Assembly: GCF_902459505.1 (NCBI RefSeq)
Contig: NC_047096.1
Span: 1,550,001 to 1,614,000 of the forward strand
From: Geotrypetes seraphini
Lineage: Eukaryota; Chordata; Amphibia; Gymnophiona; Dermophiidae
Direction of reading: 5' to 3'
DNA length: 64,000 bases
The translations under genes and the position numbers were made by a program. Below are positions 22,659-58,580 of the stretch, in pieces. The notes under the pieces are model-generated. The model did no database searches and was not told where the DNA came from. It saw only the letters and a list, made by a program, of their open reading frames with translations. Every line of letters begins with the position of its first letter. Position 1 is the first letter of the stretch.

Positions 22659-22705
22659 ACACCCTGAGGCAGCAGATGAGTGAAACGCTGGCCATCGTCG
22701 GTGTA
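22659..22705 (+). ncRNA. Hammerhead-like fold, right arm
   Basis: Stem I tacacc pairs with ggtgta around ctgaggc ... gaaac ... cgtc. Stem III is acg/cgt with loop ctggccat. The layout matches a type I hammerhead, but the core A9 is C and stem II is weak, so it is probably inactive or variant. Confidence 0.4.
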
Positions 22706-23510
22706 CCGATCTACTAATTTAGATAAGTGGATTGTCATCCTCTATTTTTTGCACCGCCGCCCTGCTTTAAGTTCTTTACTACGGGGAGTCGGTCTGGAGG
22801 TTTTTTGCCAGTGAGGTGTTACGCCCGACCACCTTGGACCACCATTGTGGTGGTGGAAGGGCTCCTATCTGAGGCTTTTTCCTCCAGTCATTTGTAACTC
22901 CCCTTTGGAAACTATAGCAGTGCTGCTCTCTTCTTCTTTTTTGTGACATCTTAAAATTATTAAAGGGACATGAACTTAAACTCTATCATTGCACAACATC
23001 AGAAAAGGTTTACATGAGCGCGGAGTGTCCTAATGGTCATATTTTGAAAATAGAGGGAAGTGAGAATACACTGTCTTATACCTGGAGTGAATCCCACTTT
23101 TTGGCTAGGTCATTGTTTTCCTCTTCTTCTGTAGATTTTGCTGGTTATCATGAACAGGAAACAAAAAATGAAGCATACAGAGGCAGTAGGGGGGGGTTCA
23201 AATTGGTGCATTTAGAAGCAGATAAGAAGTTTGTTTCTTGGTTTACCCAATCACTTAGAAAGCTGGCATCAGATAACGGTTGGTGACACACATGAGTGTA
23301 TTGTGTCTTTGTATAATGTATAGACCTTGGCAGTGGGTGGCAGGCACAGATGCCAGCAATTGTGTGGGTGGCAAGCACATGGATATATAAGCCTGCTTTG
23401 ACTAATAGCTGTCCGGCATTTTTGAGTTTGGAACTCGGGGGGCTCCAGTGTTATCCTTCAGCTGTCATTTTCTGGGGTGATAGCGGGGTCTAAATTAATG
23501 AACCGGGGCA

Positions 23511-23518
23511 TATAAAAG
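23511..23518 (+). promoter_or_regulatory. TATA box of PGC copy A
   Basis: TATAAAAG lies 173 bp upstream of the ATG at 23684, predicting transcription from about 23540 and a 5' UTR near 145 nt. Gastric pepsinogen genes use TATA promoters. A second TATA-like string (gatatataag) about 130 bp further upstream is a weaker alternative. Confidence 0.5.
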
Positions 23519-23683
23519 AGAAAGGCAGCAAGCTGCAGGTGATACTGTTAATCTGTGCTTGACCTTTCTCAAGTCTTTTACGAAGGCGTTTTCTTCTTGG
23601 ATTTATCTGAACTTTTTTCCAACACACCTGAATTGTTGGTAAAAATTCCTACTGGAAACTTGTGGTTATCAGATTTAAAGATC

Positions 23684-38379
<14,696 letters not shown>

Positions 38380-38925
38380 AGCTTGTGCCAGACAGATTCA
38401 CTGTTTGGGAGGGGTAATCACCTAACCCCCCCTTTCACTTTTAGCTTTTAGATTGTAAGGTCACTGGACTAGGGCTCAGTCTACCTATGTGTAATTTCTT
38501 GTAAGAACCTTGTTGGGGGGATTTGTGAAGATGCTGAAATAACGAGAGCAATGAGCTTCTCTGGATTCTGTCTGATTTTAAGCTATTGTAAGATTTTTAT
38601 GTCAAGGAAAGAGATCTTGACCCTCATTTGTAGACTATTGAGAGAGGAGAGCTGCATATCATTGAGACCCGTTTACTAAAGTGTGATAAGGATCTGCAGT
38701 TATTAGATTTCAGCCCTGGAACTACACAACCTTGATGTTATGTGTCGAGAGCAGTCCTAGCCCAATCTCTGACCCTTCTTTGGAGTCTCCCATCCTCCAG
38801 ATAAGTCACCAATACTCCGTCCGCACTGCTGCTTGCTTCTTCCTCTCTCCCTTCCTTTGGTTTTCAATTGGCATTTACTATTGCCCCAAGTTAGCACTGC
38901 AGTTAGCTAACTTTTCAGCCTTAAT
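38380..38925 (+). other. PGC-A 3' UTR and flank
   Basis: No canonical AATAAA; the closest variants are weak. No repeat recognised until 38925. Confidence 0.4.
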
Positions 38926-39300
38926 AATAATAACGTTATTTTTCTATACCGCCAACACTCAAAAAGTTCTAGGCAGTTCACAAAATAAAGAGGATACAAA
39001 GCACTCAGAAAGGCAGTACAATATTTCAATAGTGAAAAATACAATAAGAAACTAGGATATAGTCATCAATCAAGTAACACATTTTTTGAACAGATAGGTC
39101 TTAACCAGTTTTCTAAGGGTGCAATAAGATGCAGATGGTTGAATCAGATCGTCTAACCTGCTGGATAAGCCAAGGATCGATCAAAATATTTTTTATAACG
39201 GCAATTTTTGGGATTAGGAAAAGTAAATAAACCTAGTCGAACTGTACCATTCAAAATGAGAGAGGAGATATAGCGGAGCTAATCCAAAGAACATCTTATA
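38925..39300 (-). mobile_element. LINE 3' tail
   Basis: taataataataacgttattt, tctataccgccaacactcaa and gcagttcacaaaataaag mark an L2-type tail. From 39300 to 40225 only a short MITE at about 39883-39945 (aaagcacttag ... gtgctttgaaaat) is seen. Confidence 0.5.
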
Positions 39301-40224
39301 GCAAATGCAAGCCCAACTGAATTGTGAGTTTGATTTCTTGGTCTGACCTTTCCAATTGACCATTGGCGTTCCTTTTTAAAACTTGCAAACCACTATGATC
39401 TTTTAAACAATTAGCGGGGTATGAAATCTTAATAAACCTGAATGCAAAGACAGCTTCCTTTAAACATTTTAACACTATACAGAAATCTACTATACCCATA
39501 TGTAGATGATGGGAACTGTGGTGCGTTATCTGGCCCATGGAGTTAAGCTCTGTATTTCTGTCCTTCCTCTGCCCCGTTACATGAACCATTCACTAGGCTC
39601 CTATTTAGATTGAAGAAGTGAGACATTTGTAGATAACGAAATGTGGCTCTGTCTCTATGACGCCCAGCTGCATGAATCATTTATTAATTGTTTCATTAGT
39701 TTGATATGTTATCTGACTCAGGCTTTTTCCTGTTGCTTAACTGGTGTCTGGTCCTGCCACGCCAAAGTAAAAGCTCTGGAACATCAGTAAAATTAGCTCC
39801 TTCAGGGACACAGGAAAGAGTTTGGATCTGAACAGAGAAGTTGAATGGGCCAGAAGTATAAATTTCCAGGAGCACCTTAGAGGCGTATTTTCAAAGCACT
39901 TAGACTTGCAAAGTTCCGTTCCAGTGCTTTGAAAATGAGCCCTTTAACCTCCAGAAACTCATTCAATTTCATTTGATCGAGCATCAGCCCAGGGCTCTGC
40001 ACTGCTATGTGGAAGGTGACCTTCTACATCCAGGTCAGCCGGCAACGGGGAAGTTGCAGAGGCAGCACTAAGCTCCTGGTGTGTGTTTGGGGAGGGGAGA
40101 GGGTTAATGTCCTCAAAGGGTGACACCTAGTGGCTGGAGACAGAGCCCATGATACAGAATTCTGGAAGGAGCAGTGAGAAGGGAACCAGATCCAATCACT
40201 GACTGTAGTAGCAGCAGGAAGGGA

Positions 40225-40352
40225 ACCCAAATACATAAGAACATAATAATAGCCATATTGGGTCAGACCGATGGTCCATCTAGCCCAATATCCAGCAGTG
40301 TCTTTCTCCATGACATTTCCTCTAGAAACTTGCTCAAACCTTTCTTTCTTTT
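40225..40352 (-). mobile_element. CR1 LINE 3' end
   Basis: ataagaacataataatagcc, gggtcagaccgatggtcc and ccagcagtgtctttctcc. Truncated. Confidence 0.7.
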
Positions 40353-40899
40353 TTTGCAAATATTTTTATTGACAAATCCAAACATTTACATATAATCACA
40401 CAGGCGATTAGCCAGAACTGATGTATCGTTAGTCTTCAGCACATGCGTAATGAAACAGCACAACACAACTATGCCCCCTCCCCCCTAACAAAATAGAAGC
40501 CCCCCCACGTCCCCTAGAATTCCAAAGAAAGGATGAGTGCAGGTAGGAATCGTAGAGAAAAGAGCCATTATAGTGAAGATGTTGCCCCAGAGAGAGTTTG
40601 TTGCCAAGTGACGTAAGCATCCCAAATCTTGTGATAGTCAAATGATTCCTCCTAAGGGCATCAGCTTAGACATTTGAGGGCAGATTCTGTAAAGGACGTC
40701 TATGTCCAGGAGGAAAATTCTGAGCGAGGTTCTATAGAGAATCGCGCTCAGCACCACTGAGCAAATCTAAGCGTGTCTATAGTGTTAGAAGTCCTTTGCA
40801 GAATCGCCTTTTAGGCATTACATAGATGTCCTAATAATGTCTATAATGTTATTGTGTGAGAATGGAGATTTATGCTGTTTTTTTTTACATTAAAATTGT

Positions 40900-41086
40900 A
40901 TGCAGTAATTTATTTATTTTTTAATTCTTTATATACCGCTTATATCCCATGTGCTATTTACATTTGGCTCCTTTATCACATTTCTCTTCTGTTCCGGTTG
41001 CCCAGGGTCACAAGGAGCAGTGGGGGATTTGAACCAAAAACGTCAGGGTGCTGAGCTCCAACCACTGCGCCACACACTCAGCCATT
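40900..41086 (-). mobile_element. tRNA-derived SINE
   Basis: The minus strand starts gtggcgcagtggttggagct (box A), then ttcaaatcccc (box B) and ctccttgtgaccctggg; it ends in a ggtatataaag tail. Confidence 0.7.
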
Positions 41087-41619
41087 AAACCACATGTCAA
41101 TTCCAAAGCCAAGCTTATATCCTCTTGATTCACAAACAATCATTTCTCTAGGATAAATATGAAATATGTACAGTACCTTCAACACTTGTCCAATTCCTCT
41201 TTTGGCCTCTATGTTCCTCAAAGTACATGAAAAAAAATAATATATATACAATATTGCATACTAAATCCTCTATTTTTTGGTATAAAGAGGACTGCTTGCA
41301 AAATCAGGTCTACGCTTGAGCGTGAGTTGGGCGCTAGATAGGCTTGAGTTAGGTGGATGTGACTTAGGTGTTACCTAGGCATGCTTGAGGTGTCCGCATA
41401 TAGGTGAACAGGGCTTCTTTTTTGGGGTATAGAGGACTCCAATTTGAATTAAGGTCATAAGATGTTTAATAATGCATTACTTATGCAAAGCACATGCAAA
41501 AAATATATATATTGTATACTAAACCTCATTCCCAAAAGGCTAAGAAAATAAGAAGAGGATCCCTGCTCACAATGGCTGTGGTTCAGAGCAAATGGGCGTG
41601 TCTGATGCACAATCTTGAC

Positions 41620-41960
41620 ATCATAGAAACATAGAAACATAGAAAGATGACGGCAGAAAAGGGCTATAGCCCATCAAGTCTGCCCACTCTACTGACCCAC
41701 CCCGATAAGTCTAGATGCTAGTGATTCGTGCTATGTAGGGATCCCACGTACATGTCCCATTTACTTTTAAAGTCAAGCACGCCGGTGGCCTCGACCACCT
41801 GCACCGGAAGCTTATTCCAGTGATCTACCACCCTTTCCGTGAAAAAATACTTCCTGGTGTCACTATTAAACTTTCCTCCTCTGAGTTTAAGCGGATGCCC
41901 TCTTGTGGTCGAGGGTCCCCTGGGCAAGAGGAAGACATCTTCCACCTCGATCAATATGCA
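41620..41960 (-). mobile_element. CR1 LINE 3' part
   Basis: The left end is a catagaaa run with atgacggcagaaaa. The minus strand encodes STTRGHPLKLRGGKFNSDTR and RVVDHWNKLPVQVVE. Confidence 0.8.
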
Positions 41961-42004
41961 CCTAGATCACAGAATGTCACTACAAAATAATAGTAATAGT
42001 TCTG

Positions 42005-42282
42005 ACCATATTAGGGACTTGAACCTACCACATTGGGGAAATGGAAGAAGTGCCTTTAACAATTGAGCCACAGAAGATTCCTTTTAGGTGGGGTTCCTGC
42101 ATTGTGAGATGCATCCTGGAAACAACAGAGTGCAAATGTAAATGGCAAAGTCCACAACTCATACGCTCTTATGAGACCAAAAATAAACTGTTAAGGTACT
42201 GGAGGGGGGGGGCTGGATTTGAACCCATGACAAGTGGAAGATGGAAGAAGTACCTTTAACCACTGAGCCACAGGTGCTTTCT
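42005..42282 (-). repeat. Two tRNA-like SINE heads
   Basis: The minus strand has gtggctcagtggttaaaggt with gggttcaaatccag at 42210-42280 and a decayed second head at 42010-42075. They carry tRNA-like A and B boxes but no full cloverleaf. Confidence 0.5.
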
Positions 42283-42393
42283 TACAGGCAGAGGTTCCTA
42301 TTATTTTTAGTGACATTCTGCCATCTAGGTGTATATTGATGATGTCATAATGATGTCAAGATTGTGCATCAAACTCGTCCACTTGCTCTGAAC

Positions 42394-42643
42394 TAGAGAA
42401 TGACACAGTGACAAAATTCATCACCATTCTCGTAGATAATAATCCCTTGCCATTCTTTAGTGTCTATCTCAACCTCAGTCCTTCTACACCAGCATTCTTC
42501 AATGCAAGGCTTGAGGGTCAGTGGCTGGGCCATTCAAACTCCGATTCTACCCTCGCTCCTTAAAGAATGACATGGAGATGGTTTCCCATAGTTATCTGCA
42601 GGGAAGGGTACAGTGATGAAATATGTCACCGTATCGTTCTCTA
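42394..42643. mobile_element. hAT-type MITE with perfect 8-bp duplication
   Basis: Ends tagagaatgacacagtgac and gtcaccgtatcgttctcta; flanks ctctgaac at 42386-42393 and 42644-42651 are identical. It interrupts the right arm of the 41.3-43.0 kb inverted repeat. Confidence 0.85.
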
Positions 42644-43049
42644 CTCTGAACCACAGCCATTGTGAGTAGGGATTCTCTTTTTATTTTCTTAATCTTTTGG
42701 GAATGAGGTTTAGTATGCTATATATATTTCATATATATTGCTTGAATAATGCATTATTAAACATCTTTTTCTATTATGATCAAATAGAAGTCCTCTTTAC
42801 CCCCCAAAACTAGAAAGTTTAGTATGCAATATGTTTTTTTCATGTGCTTTGTTTAACTAATGTATTATTAAATATCTTTTGACATTTATACCAAACTGGA
42901 ATCCTTTTTACCCCCCCCCCCCCAAAATAAAGCCCCATTCACCTATATGTGGATGCCTCCGGAACGCCTAAGCGACACCTAAGTCATGTCCAGCTAACGC
43001 CCAAAAGTAGATCTACATTTGCAATGCCTACATTTTAGGCATTAGGTAA

Positions 43050-43395
43050 CATAGAAACATAGAAGATGATGGCAGAAAAGGGCCATAGCCCATCAAGTCT
43101 GCCCACTCTAATGACCCACCCCCCCCCCCCCCCAGAGATCCCACGTGTGTATCCCATTTCCTTTTAAAATCTGGCACGCTGCTGGCCTCAATCACCTGAA
43201 GTGGAAGTTCATTCCAATGATCAACCACCCTTTCAGTGAAGAAATACTTCCTGGTGTCACCATGAAATTTCCCACCCCTGATTTTCAGCAGGTGCCCTCT
43301 TGTGGCCGAGGGACCTTTAAGAAAAAAAGATATCATCTTCCACCTCGATACGGCCCGTGATATATTTAAACGTTTCAATCATGTCTCCAGATAAG
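43050..43395 (-). mobile_element. CR1 LINE 3' part
   Basis: The minus strand encodes SATRGHLLKIRGGKFHGDTR and RVVDHWNELPLQVIE, close to the 41620 copy. A C tract of about 16 nt lies at 43121-43136. Confidence 0.8.
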
Positions 43396-43584
43396 AACGC
43401 TGGGCGACATACAATTCTGTAAATGGACATCTGTATCGAAGCCTCCACAAAATGGCTTCCAAGTGCTGATAATCAAACCGACTTTCTGAACATATCACGG
43501 GACTTTGCGCCCAGAGCTGAAAGGGGTGTATCTGGAGGAGTGCTTAGGGCGGGATGCGGGCCAACCTAGACTTAGTCGTCTTGC

Positions 43585-43690
43585 AGTATTTTGGGGTTTT
43601 GGCCAGGTACTAGTGTCCTGGATTGGCCACCGTGACAACAGGCTTGATGGACCATTGCTCTGACCCAGTAAGCCTATTCTGATGTTCTTA
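43585..43690 (+). mobile_element. CR1 LINE 3' end
   Basis: ggttttggccaggtactagt ... gctctgacccagtaagcct and gatgttcttacga. Confidence 0.7.
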
Positions 43691-43799
43691 CGACTGATTT
43701 TCAGATTGAAAAGATCAGATCATGTGTCACAGTATTATTATAGTACAAAAATGCCCCAGAGGAGCTACTCAAACCCACGCTGAGGGTGCTCCTTCATCC

Positions 43800-44290
43800 A
43801 AAAATTTAAATTTAAGCTTATTTGCTGTTTTTAAGTGGGGAGGCCGTGGAATCATATTGCCTTTAATGTCCCAGGGCATATCATTGAGTCTTTACAGGAT
43901 TATTATAGACTGCATTGGTTGACAATAGAGGCTAGAATAGTTTTCAGATTTGGTTGTGTAGGTTTTAAGGCCTTGAATGGATTTTACCCAGCTATCTTTT
44001 AGATTGCTTCAATTTTGCTACTAGAAAACACTTGAATGTGATACGACTTTTTGATTTTCCATCTGCAAAGAGATGTGTTTACAAATGAATTCTTAGTAAA
44101 ACTTTGGCAGCTCTGTGGGACAAACAAGTTAGTCCTTATATATCAGTCTCAACCTCTTACCTAGTCTTTAGAAAATTGTTGAAAACTCACTTGTTTGGTA
44201 AATATTTTAATTAATTTGTTATGATCATACCACAGTTGGCTGTTAACCGCACTGAACTACAAGGGAGCTGTGGTATATAAGAATTGATGC
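43800..44290 (+). mobile_element. L2-type LINE 3' part
   Basis: Decayed sequence reads like LHWLTIEARIVFRF and FKALNGFYPAIF; the tail ctgttaaccgcactgaac leads to gtggtatataagaattgatg. Confidence 0.6.
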
Positions 44291-44299
44291 AATGTACAT

Positions 44300-44942
44300 A
44301 ACTGTCTCCAGAACATCAGCACCTGGTCTAGGAAAGCCTAGTAGAGCTGCACACAGATGTCTTAAATAGCCTGGGAGGTGGGCTAGTGAACCTAGAGAGG
44401 AGAAGCCACTCTAACCACTACATTCATGGTGGAATATCTGTAGTACCCATCAAAACCTCCTAAAACCCTACTCTTCTGCCATATAGGTGTCACCTGCAGC
44501 CATAAGGGCTATTTGGGTTGTAGACAGGTGGGTATAGTGGGTTTGGGGGGGGACTCACCATAACCTATAAGGGAGTTCTGGTGAGATGTTTATGTGGCAC
44601 CCTTTTTGTGAAGTTCACAGCAGTGCCCTGTAAGGTGCCCCACTGCTGTGTTGCCATGTATGGGTGGCCAGTCCATCACAATGCTGGATGTCCAAATGGT
44701 ATTGTTCTGGGCATTTGGGACTTGGACAAATTTTTGGTTGAGAATGTGGTATAAAGATAGATGTACTGGCAGTCTGGACAAACAATGGCCTGTACGTCCA
44801 GATAGACGTTTTTTGGGGGGGGAAAAAATTTTTTTAGATGTATTTTTTGAGAATGGGCATTTTTCTACTGCCAACTTTGGGCATCTAGTACGATACGTCC
44901 CAATCAGACTTAGGCGTATGTTTTGATTATGCCCCTCAATGC
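44300..44942 (+). mobile_element. Nonautonomous DNA element, family with 18.9 kb
   Basis: Shares gatgtcttaa(a/g)tagcctgg, ctgccatataggtgtcacct and terminus attatgcccctcaa with 18880-19575. A half MITE (tgtccctgtgtcattt) and a SINE tail follow to 45150; 45150-45660 holds nothing recognised. Confidence 0.5.
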
Positions 44943-45685
44943 GTCTGCACAAGCCTCAGACTCTGAAGCGTTTGAGGCTTGTGCAGATGAGGACAGAGCT
45001 TGCAGGGACAGCGACAGGATTCAAGGGGATGGGGACAAATCTGTCCCTGTGTCATTTGACTCTGGGTAAGTCACTTAACACTTAATTGCCCCATGTAAAC
45101 TGCTTTGATTGTGTAAATCACACAGAAAAACCAGTATATCAAGTCCGTCCCCTTTATCTTTGCCTGTCCCCCATTCTCTTCACTGAACATTTAGCCAGTG
45201 ATATGACCTTCAATTTCTTAAACCCCGTGTAACTTTGCTGTCGGATGGACAGCTCTTAAATGTTCAACAGTTTGTCCATCAAAACGTTTTGACAATCCCT
45301 CCACACTTCTACATACCCAAGTGGAATAACATCTACAAGACCTCACTTGATCCCTAAAACTCCAATGAACCTTAAAACCTGCCTTAAGTCTTCCCACCTC
45401 CCCAAAGAGCACATCCCGGTGGCCTCTTTCTCTTAATGCTGTGTTCTTTCAAGATTAATCTACTATGCTGTATGTCAGGAACACTTAGGCATTTTCAGGT
45501 TCATCTGTAGAAGTCAGTGTCTTCTAAAATGACAAACTCAGAAAGATGGAGGCTCAGTCCCAGATGAAATGTAATATAATATATTAATCCCCTGCCCAAG
45601 GCTTTCACCAGCTGAAGACAAAGCACGCCCAATTCATCTCTCCAATAATAACACTAACAGGAGTCATTTGATATAGACCTGTTTC

Positions 45686-45691
45686 TTTATT
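45686..45691 (-). terminator. Poly(A) signal of PGC copy B
   Basis: AATAAA on the minus strand, 167 bp past the stop, predicts a transcript end near 45665. Confidence 0.65.
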
Positions 45692-45857
45692 TCCAACAAT
45701 GTTCAGGAGTCCAGAATTGGCAGAAGAGAATTTAAATGTGCGACATCAACTCGTCTAAAGCTGTGAAATCAAGCAATGATACAGGAGAACAGACAGAACT
45801 GAGAGCATGATAGGAGACAATGAACCATGCAGTTTAGACACAAGATGGTTGGTTAAT

Positions 45858-55786
<9,929 letters not shown>

Positions 55787-55882
55787 TGTAGCAGATTTTC
55801 CACTCTGTCTCTCCAGAGAAAAGATTCAGACACCACTGTGGACTCCTGGGAACTGGGTTGTAGATGGATGTTGAGGTACTGG

Positions 55883-55890
55883 TTTATATA
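55883..55890 (-). promoter_or_regulatory. TATA box of PGC copy B
   Basis: TATATAAA on the minus strand, about 97 bp upstream of the ATG, predicts a start near 55855 and a 5' UTR of about 70 nt. Confidence 0.6.
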
Positions 55891-56409
55891 TCCCAGTATT
55901 GGCATTTACACTCCTGGGCTGATGATATTCAAACTGTGCTATCTATTGTCAACATACATATCAATTCAAAGACACATTTTTTCAATGTTCCAGTGACATG
56001 TTTGACTTTATGAGCTCAAACACCTCTATCTATTAAACATTATTTACCCTGTCAGAAATCTGTTGATTTTTTGATTCTTTAAATAAAGGTCAACAAGTTC
56101 TAGGTCAGACCTCTGCACTGGCCCTAACTTACGACATTTTTGGCGACTTTCTGAGAGTCATGCTCCAATGAACCAATGTTGTACCCACTGCACTATTTTC
56201 TGAATTTTGAATAAAGCAATAAATACAGAGGATGGATGACTCTAAATAATTGTCCCCAAGCTTGCTTGCATGTGAAAACAACCCCCCCCCACCCCAGAAA
56301 GAAGAGAAAATGAAAGGAACTACCATAAACAGAGGTGAGGAGCCCTGAACTGTTCTTCTTTTGGCTAGAGTCCAGCCAAAGCTGATCATCTTACTTTGAT
56401 GTGATAAAA

Positions 56410-56600
56410 AAAGCGTACCTCTCAACGGCTAGTCACAAATATATTCCTACTTGGGATCTAGCTAGGTACTTGGGATCTGGGTTGGCTACTTTGGTCTGGC
56501 CTAGTATGGCAATTCTTATCTTCTTATTAAGATCTAAGTGCCAGGCTGGGACAAAGCACCAGTCCATTAAACCCAAGATCCTGTTTCCAACAATCACCAA
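56410..56600. mobile_element. Two short CR1 ends, tail to tail
   Basis: Plus tail gctaggtacttgggatctg ... ggtctggcctagtatggc, then minus tail gggacaaagcaccagtcc. 55900-56410 and 56600-57240 hold nothing recognised. Confidence 0.6.
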
Positions 56601-57239
56601 ACTTTATTGAGATGGGTTGACCTGAACTATACATAAAATGCAGGATATGATTCCCTATAGATCTGCCATTTTATTTTTTTTATTGCTTTCAAAATAATTT
56701 GCTCTTTTGGCCACAAGGAAAAAAATCCAACATAAAGAGTTCACATCCCTAGTGGAGCATAAATGTGAACTTAGACATCGTCTCTTTCTTATACCACCAT
56801 CTTCCCTCCTTCTTCTCGCTGCTGCCCCGCTGCCCTGCATGGTCCTGCCCATTGGACACACCAGCTCCTCTTTGGCCGAGAAGGATCAAGGGAACCAGGG
56901 AAAACAGGAACTAATTTAAAATAACACCAGACTAGTTCCAGACCTTAAGCCAAAAAAGGGGGCTAAACCATGATGAACTGGTTCCTGTACTTGAGCGCAC
57001 TACACACTAACTTGTATCCCACTATAGAAAAAGCTTCACGCCAGGCACAAGATTGCCTCTCAGTCCTAGACCACTCAGATTATGCTTGCACCATGACATT
57101 TCCTTCCGAAGTCAGCCCACAAACCACTAGTAACACCTCATACCCAGCACTTGAAGTAATCATAGGCCACAGGAAAAAGGTAACCTTCCCACCTAGCCAC
57201 CATAACAGGAGGAAAGCTAGAATTATGACAAAATCAAAG

Positions 57240-58265
57240 ATTTATCAATTTTTTTTGAATGGTCAGGTCTTTCCAATTTTGGAAGTGACATTGGATCGAT
57301 CCCTGACTTTAGAGGAACATATGGATGCATTGGTTAGAAAATGCTTCTCGGTATTATGGAGACTTAGATCCATCAGAAAATATTTTGATGCGGTATCAGC
57401 TTATTGGTTCAATCTTCTATTCTAAGCATGCTTGATTACTGTAACATCATTTACTTGGGAACTTTTAAGAAAACCCTTCAACAACTTTGAGTTATTCAAA
57501 ACTGAACTGTTTTGGAGGAGGAACCATCATTACATACAATGAAGGTGTGATGGGAGAGATAGGAAGAAAACCAGGAGAGGGCAGAACCTGGAATCCCAGC
57601 GAGGTAGATGATGGTCAACAGTATGAAAGGCGGCAAACAGATTGAGAAAGATGAGGAGAGAGTAGAGGCCTTTGGATTTGGCCAGGAACAGGTCATGGGA
57701 AGATTTAGTAAGGGCAGATTCTGTGGAGTGCAGCAGGCAAAAGCCTGACTGAAGCGGATCCAGAATAGCATGGGATAAGATGAAGTTCAGGCAACGGCAG
57801 TGAACAGCACATTCAAGTAAGTTTCAAGTTTATTAGGATTTTATATACCTCCTATCAAGGTTATCTAAGCGGTTTTACAATCAGGTACTCAAGCATTTTC
57901 CCTCTCTGTCCCGGTGGGCTCACAATCTATCTAATGTACCTGGGGCTAAGGAGGACTGAGTGACTTGCCCAGGGTCACAAGGAGTAGCGCAGGGTTTGAA
58001 CCCACAACCCCAGGGTGCTAAGGCTGTAGCTTCAACCACCGCACCACACACTCCTCCATAAGTAACTTGGATAAGAAGGGAAGGAGAGAGATGGGGGTCT
58101 AGTGAGGGTTTTTTGAGGAGAGGTATGATAATAGAAAGTTTGAAGGCATGAGGGACAGTTGCAGTGGAGAACGATAAGTTGAGGATGTGACAGACAGGAG
58201 GGAGAGAAAGTACTGAGTAGGTGACCAGGAATTGGAATGGAGGAGGAGGAGAGGGTGGCAGATGT
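57240..58265. mobile_element. L2-type LINE pieces, both strands, hosting a SINE
   Basis: 57240-57490 (plus) reads LEVTLDRSLTLEEHMDALVR. 57500-58265 (minus) contains GSALSWFSSYLSHHTF and a LLKKPSLDPHLSP-like stretch of an L2-type RT, split by the SINE at 57821-58059. Confidence 0.6.
57821..58059 (-). mobile_element. tRNA-derived SINE, full-length
   Basis: The minus strand runs from gtggtgcggtggttgaagct (box A) and gggttcaaaccc (box B) through ttgtgaccctgggcaagtca to a tail ggtatataaaatcctaataa. Flanked by aagtaa on both sides. Confidence 0.8.
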
Positions 58266-58489
58266 TTCTGCCTTGGACCCCAATATATGTTATACCAGCC
58301 CTAGATATAGAATAGGGAGTCATGGAGACCCCTGAGGAAGCCTGATTCTAGAAACAGAAATACGTACATTTCCAAAATGGGGAACATTCCAATCCCTAAA
58401 AAATTTGAACATTTTTTCTTTTCTACACCTTATTTTTGTGTCGACTCCATTTTCACTGGCTTCTCTTTCACCATCCATCCAACTTCCAT

Positions 58490-58580
58490 ACTGGGTCAGA
58501 CCAATGGTCCATCTAGCCCAGTAGCCCCATCTTCACGGTGGCCAACTCAGGTCACTAGTACTTGGCAAAAGCCCAAATCC
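58490..58580 (-). mobile_element. CR1 LINE 3' end
   Basis: actgggtcagaccaatggtc ... ggccaactcaggtcactagt. 58580-59370 has no recognised feature. Confidence 0.65.

Larger units (their letters stand above)
22234..22952. mobile_element. Snapback retroposon-like element 1
   Basis: About 62 nt of A-rich unique sequence is followed by a hairpin: left arm 22297-22603, 41-nt spacer, right arm 22645-22951, with only one mismatch noticed. It is flanked by identical 14-bp repeats aaaattattaaagg (22220-22233 and 22953-22966), which look like a target-site duplication. Both arms contain a hammerhead-like fold. Confidence 0.85.
41300..43040. repeat. Long interrupted inverted repeat
   Basis: Left arm about 41300-41612, right arm about 42350-43040. 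They share gatgcacaatcttgacatca, cacaatggctgtggttcag, ctaaacctcattcccaaaag and gatgtttaataatgcatta. The right arm holds an internal duplication and a MITE. The core contains a CR1 tail and two SINE heads. Confidence 0.75.

Noticed and set aside
42005-42282. tRNA genes
   Set aside because: A and B boxes are present on the minus strand, but arms do not pair into a cloverleaf; SINE heads are the better reading.
58324-58370. Third hammerhead-like motif (gacccctgaggaag ... gaaac)
   Set aside because: The core heptamer and GAAAC are present, but stem I and stem III partners are missing.
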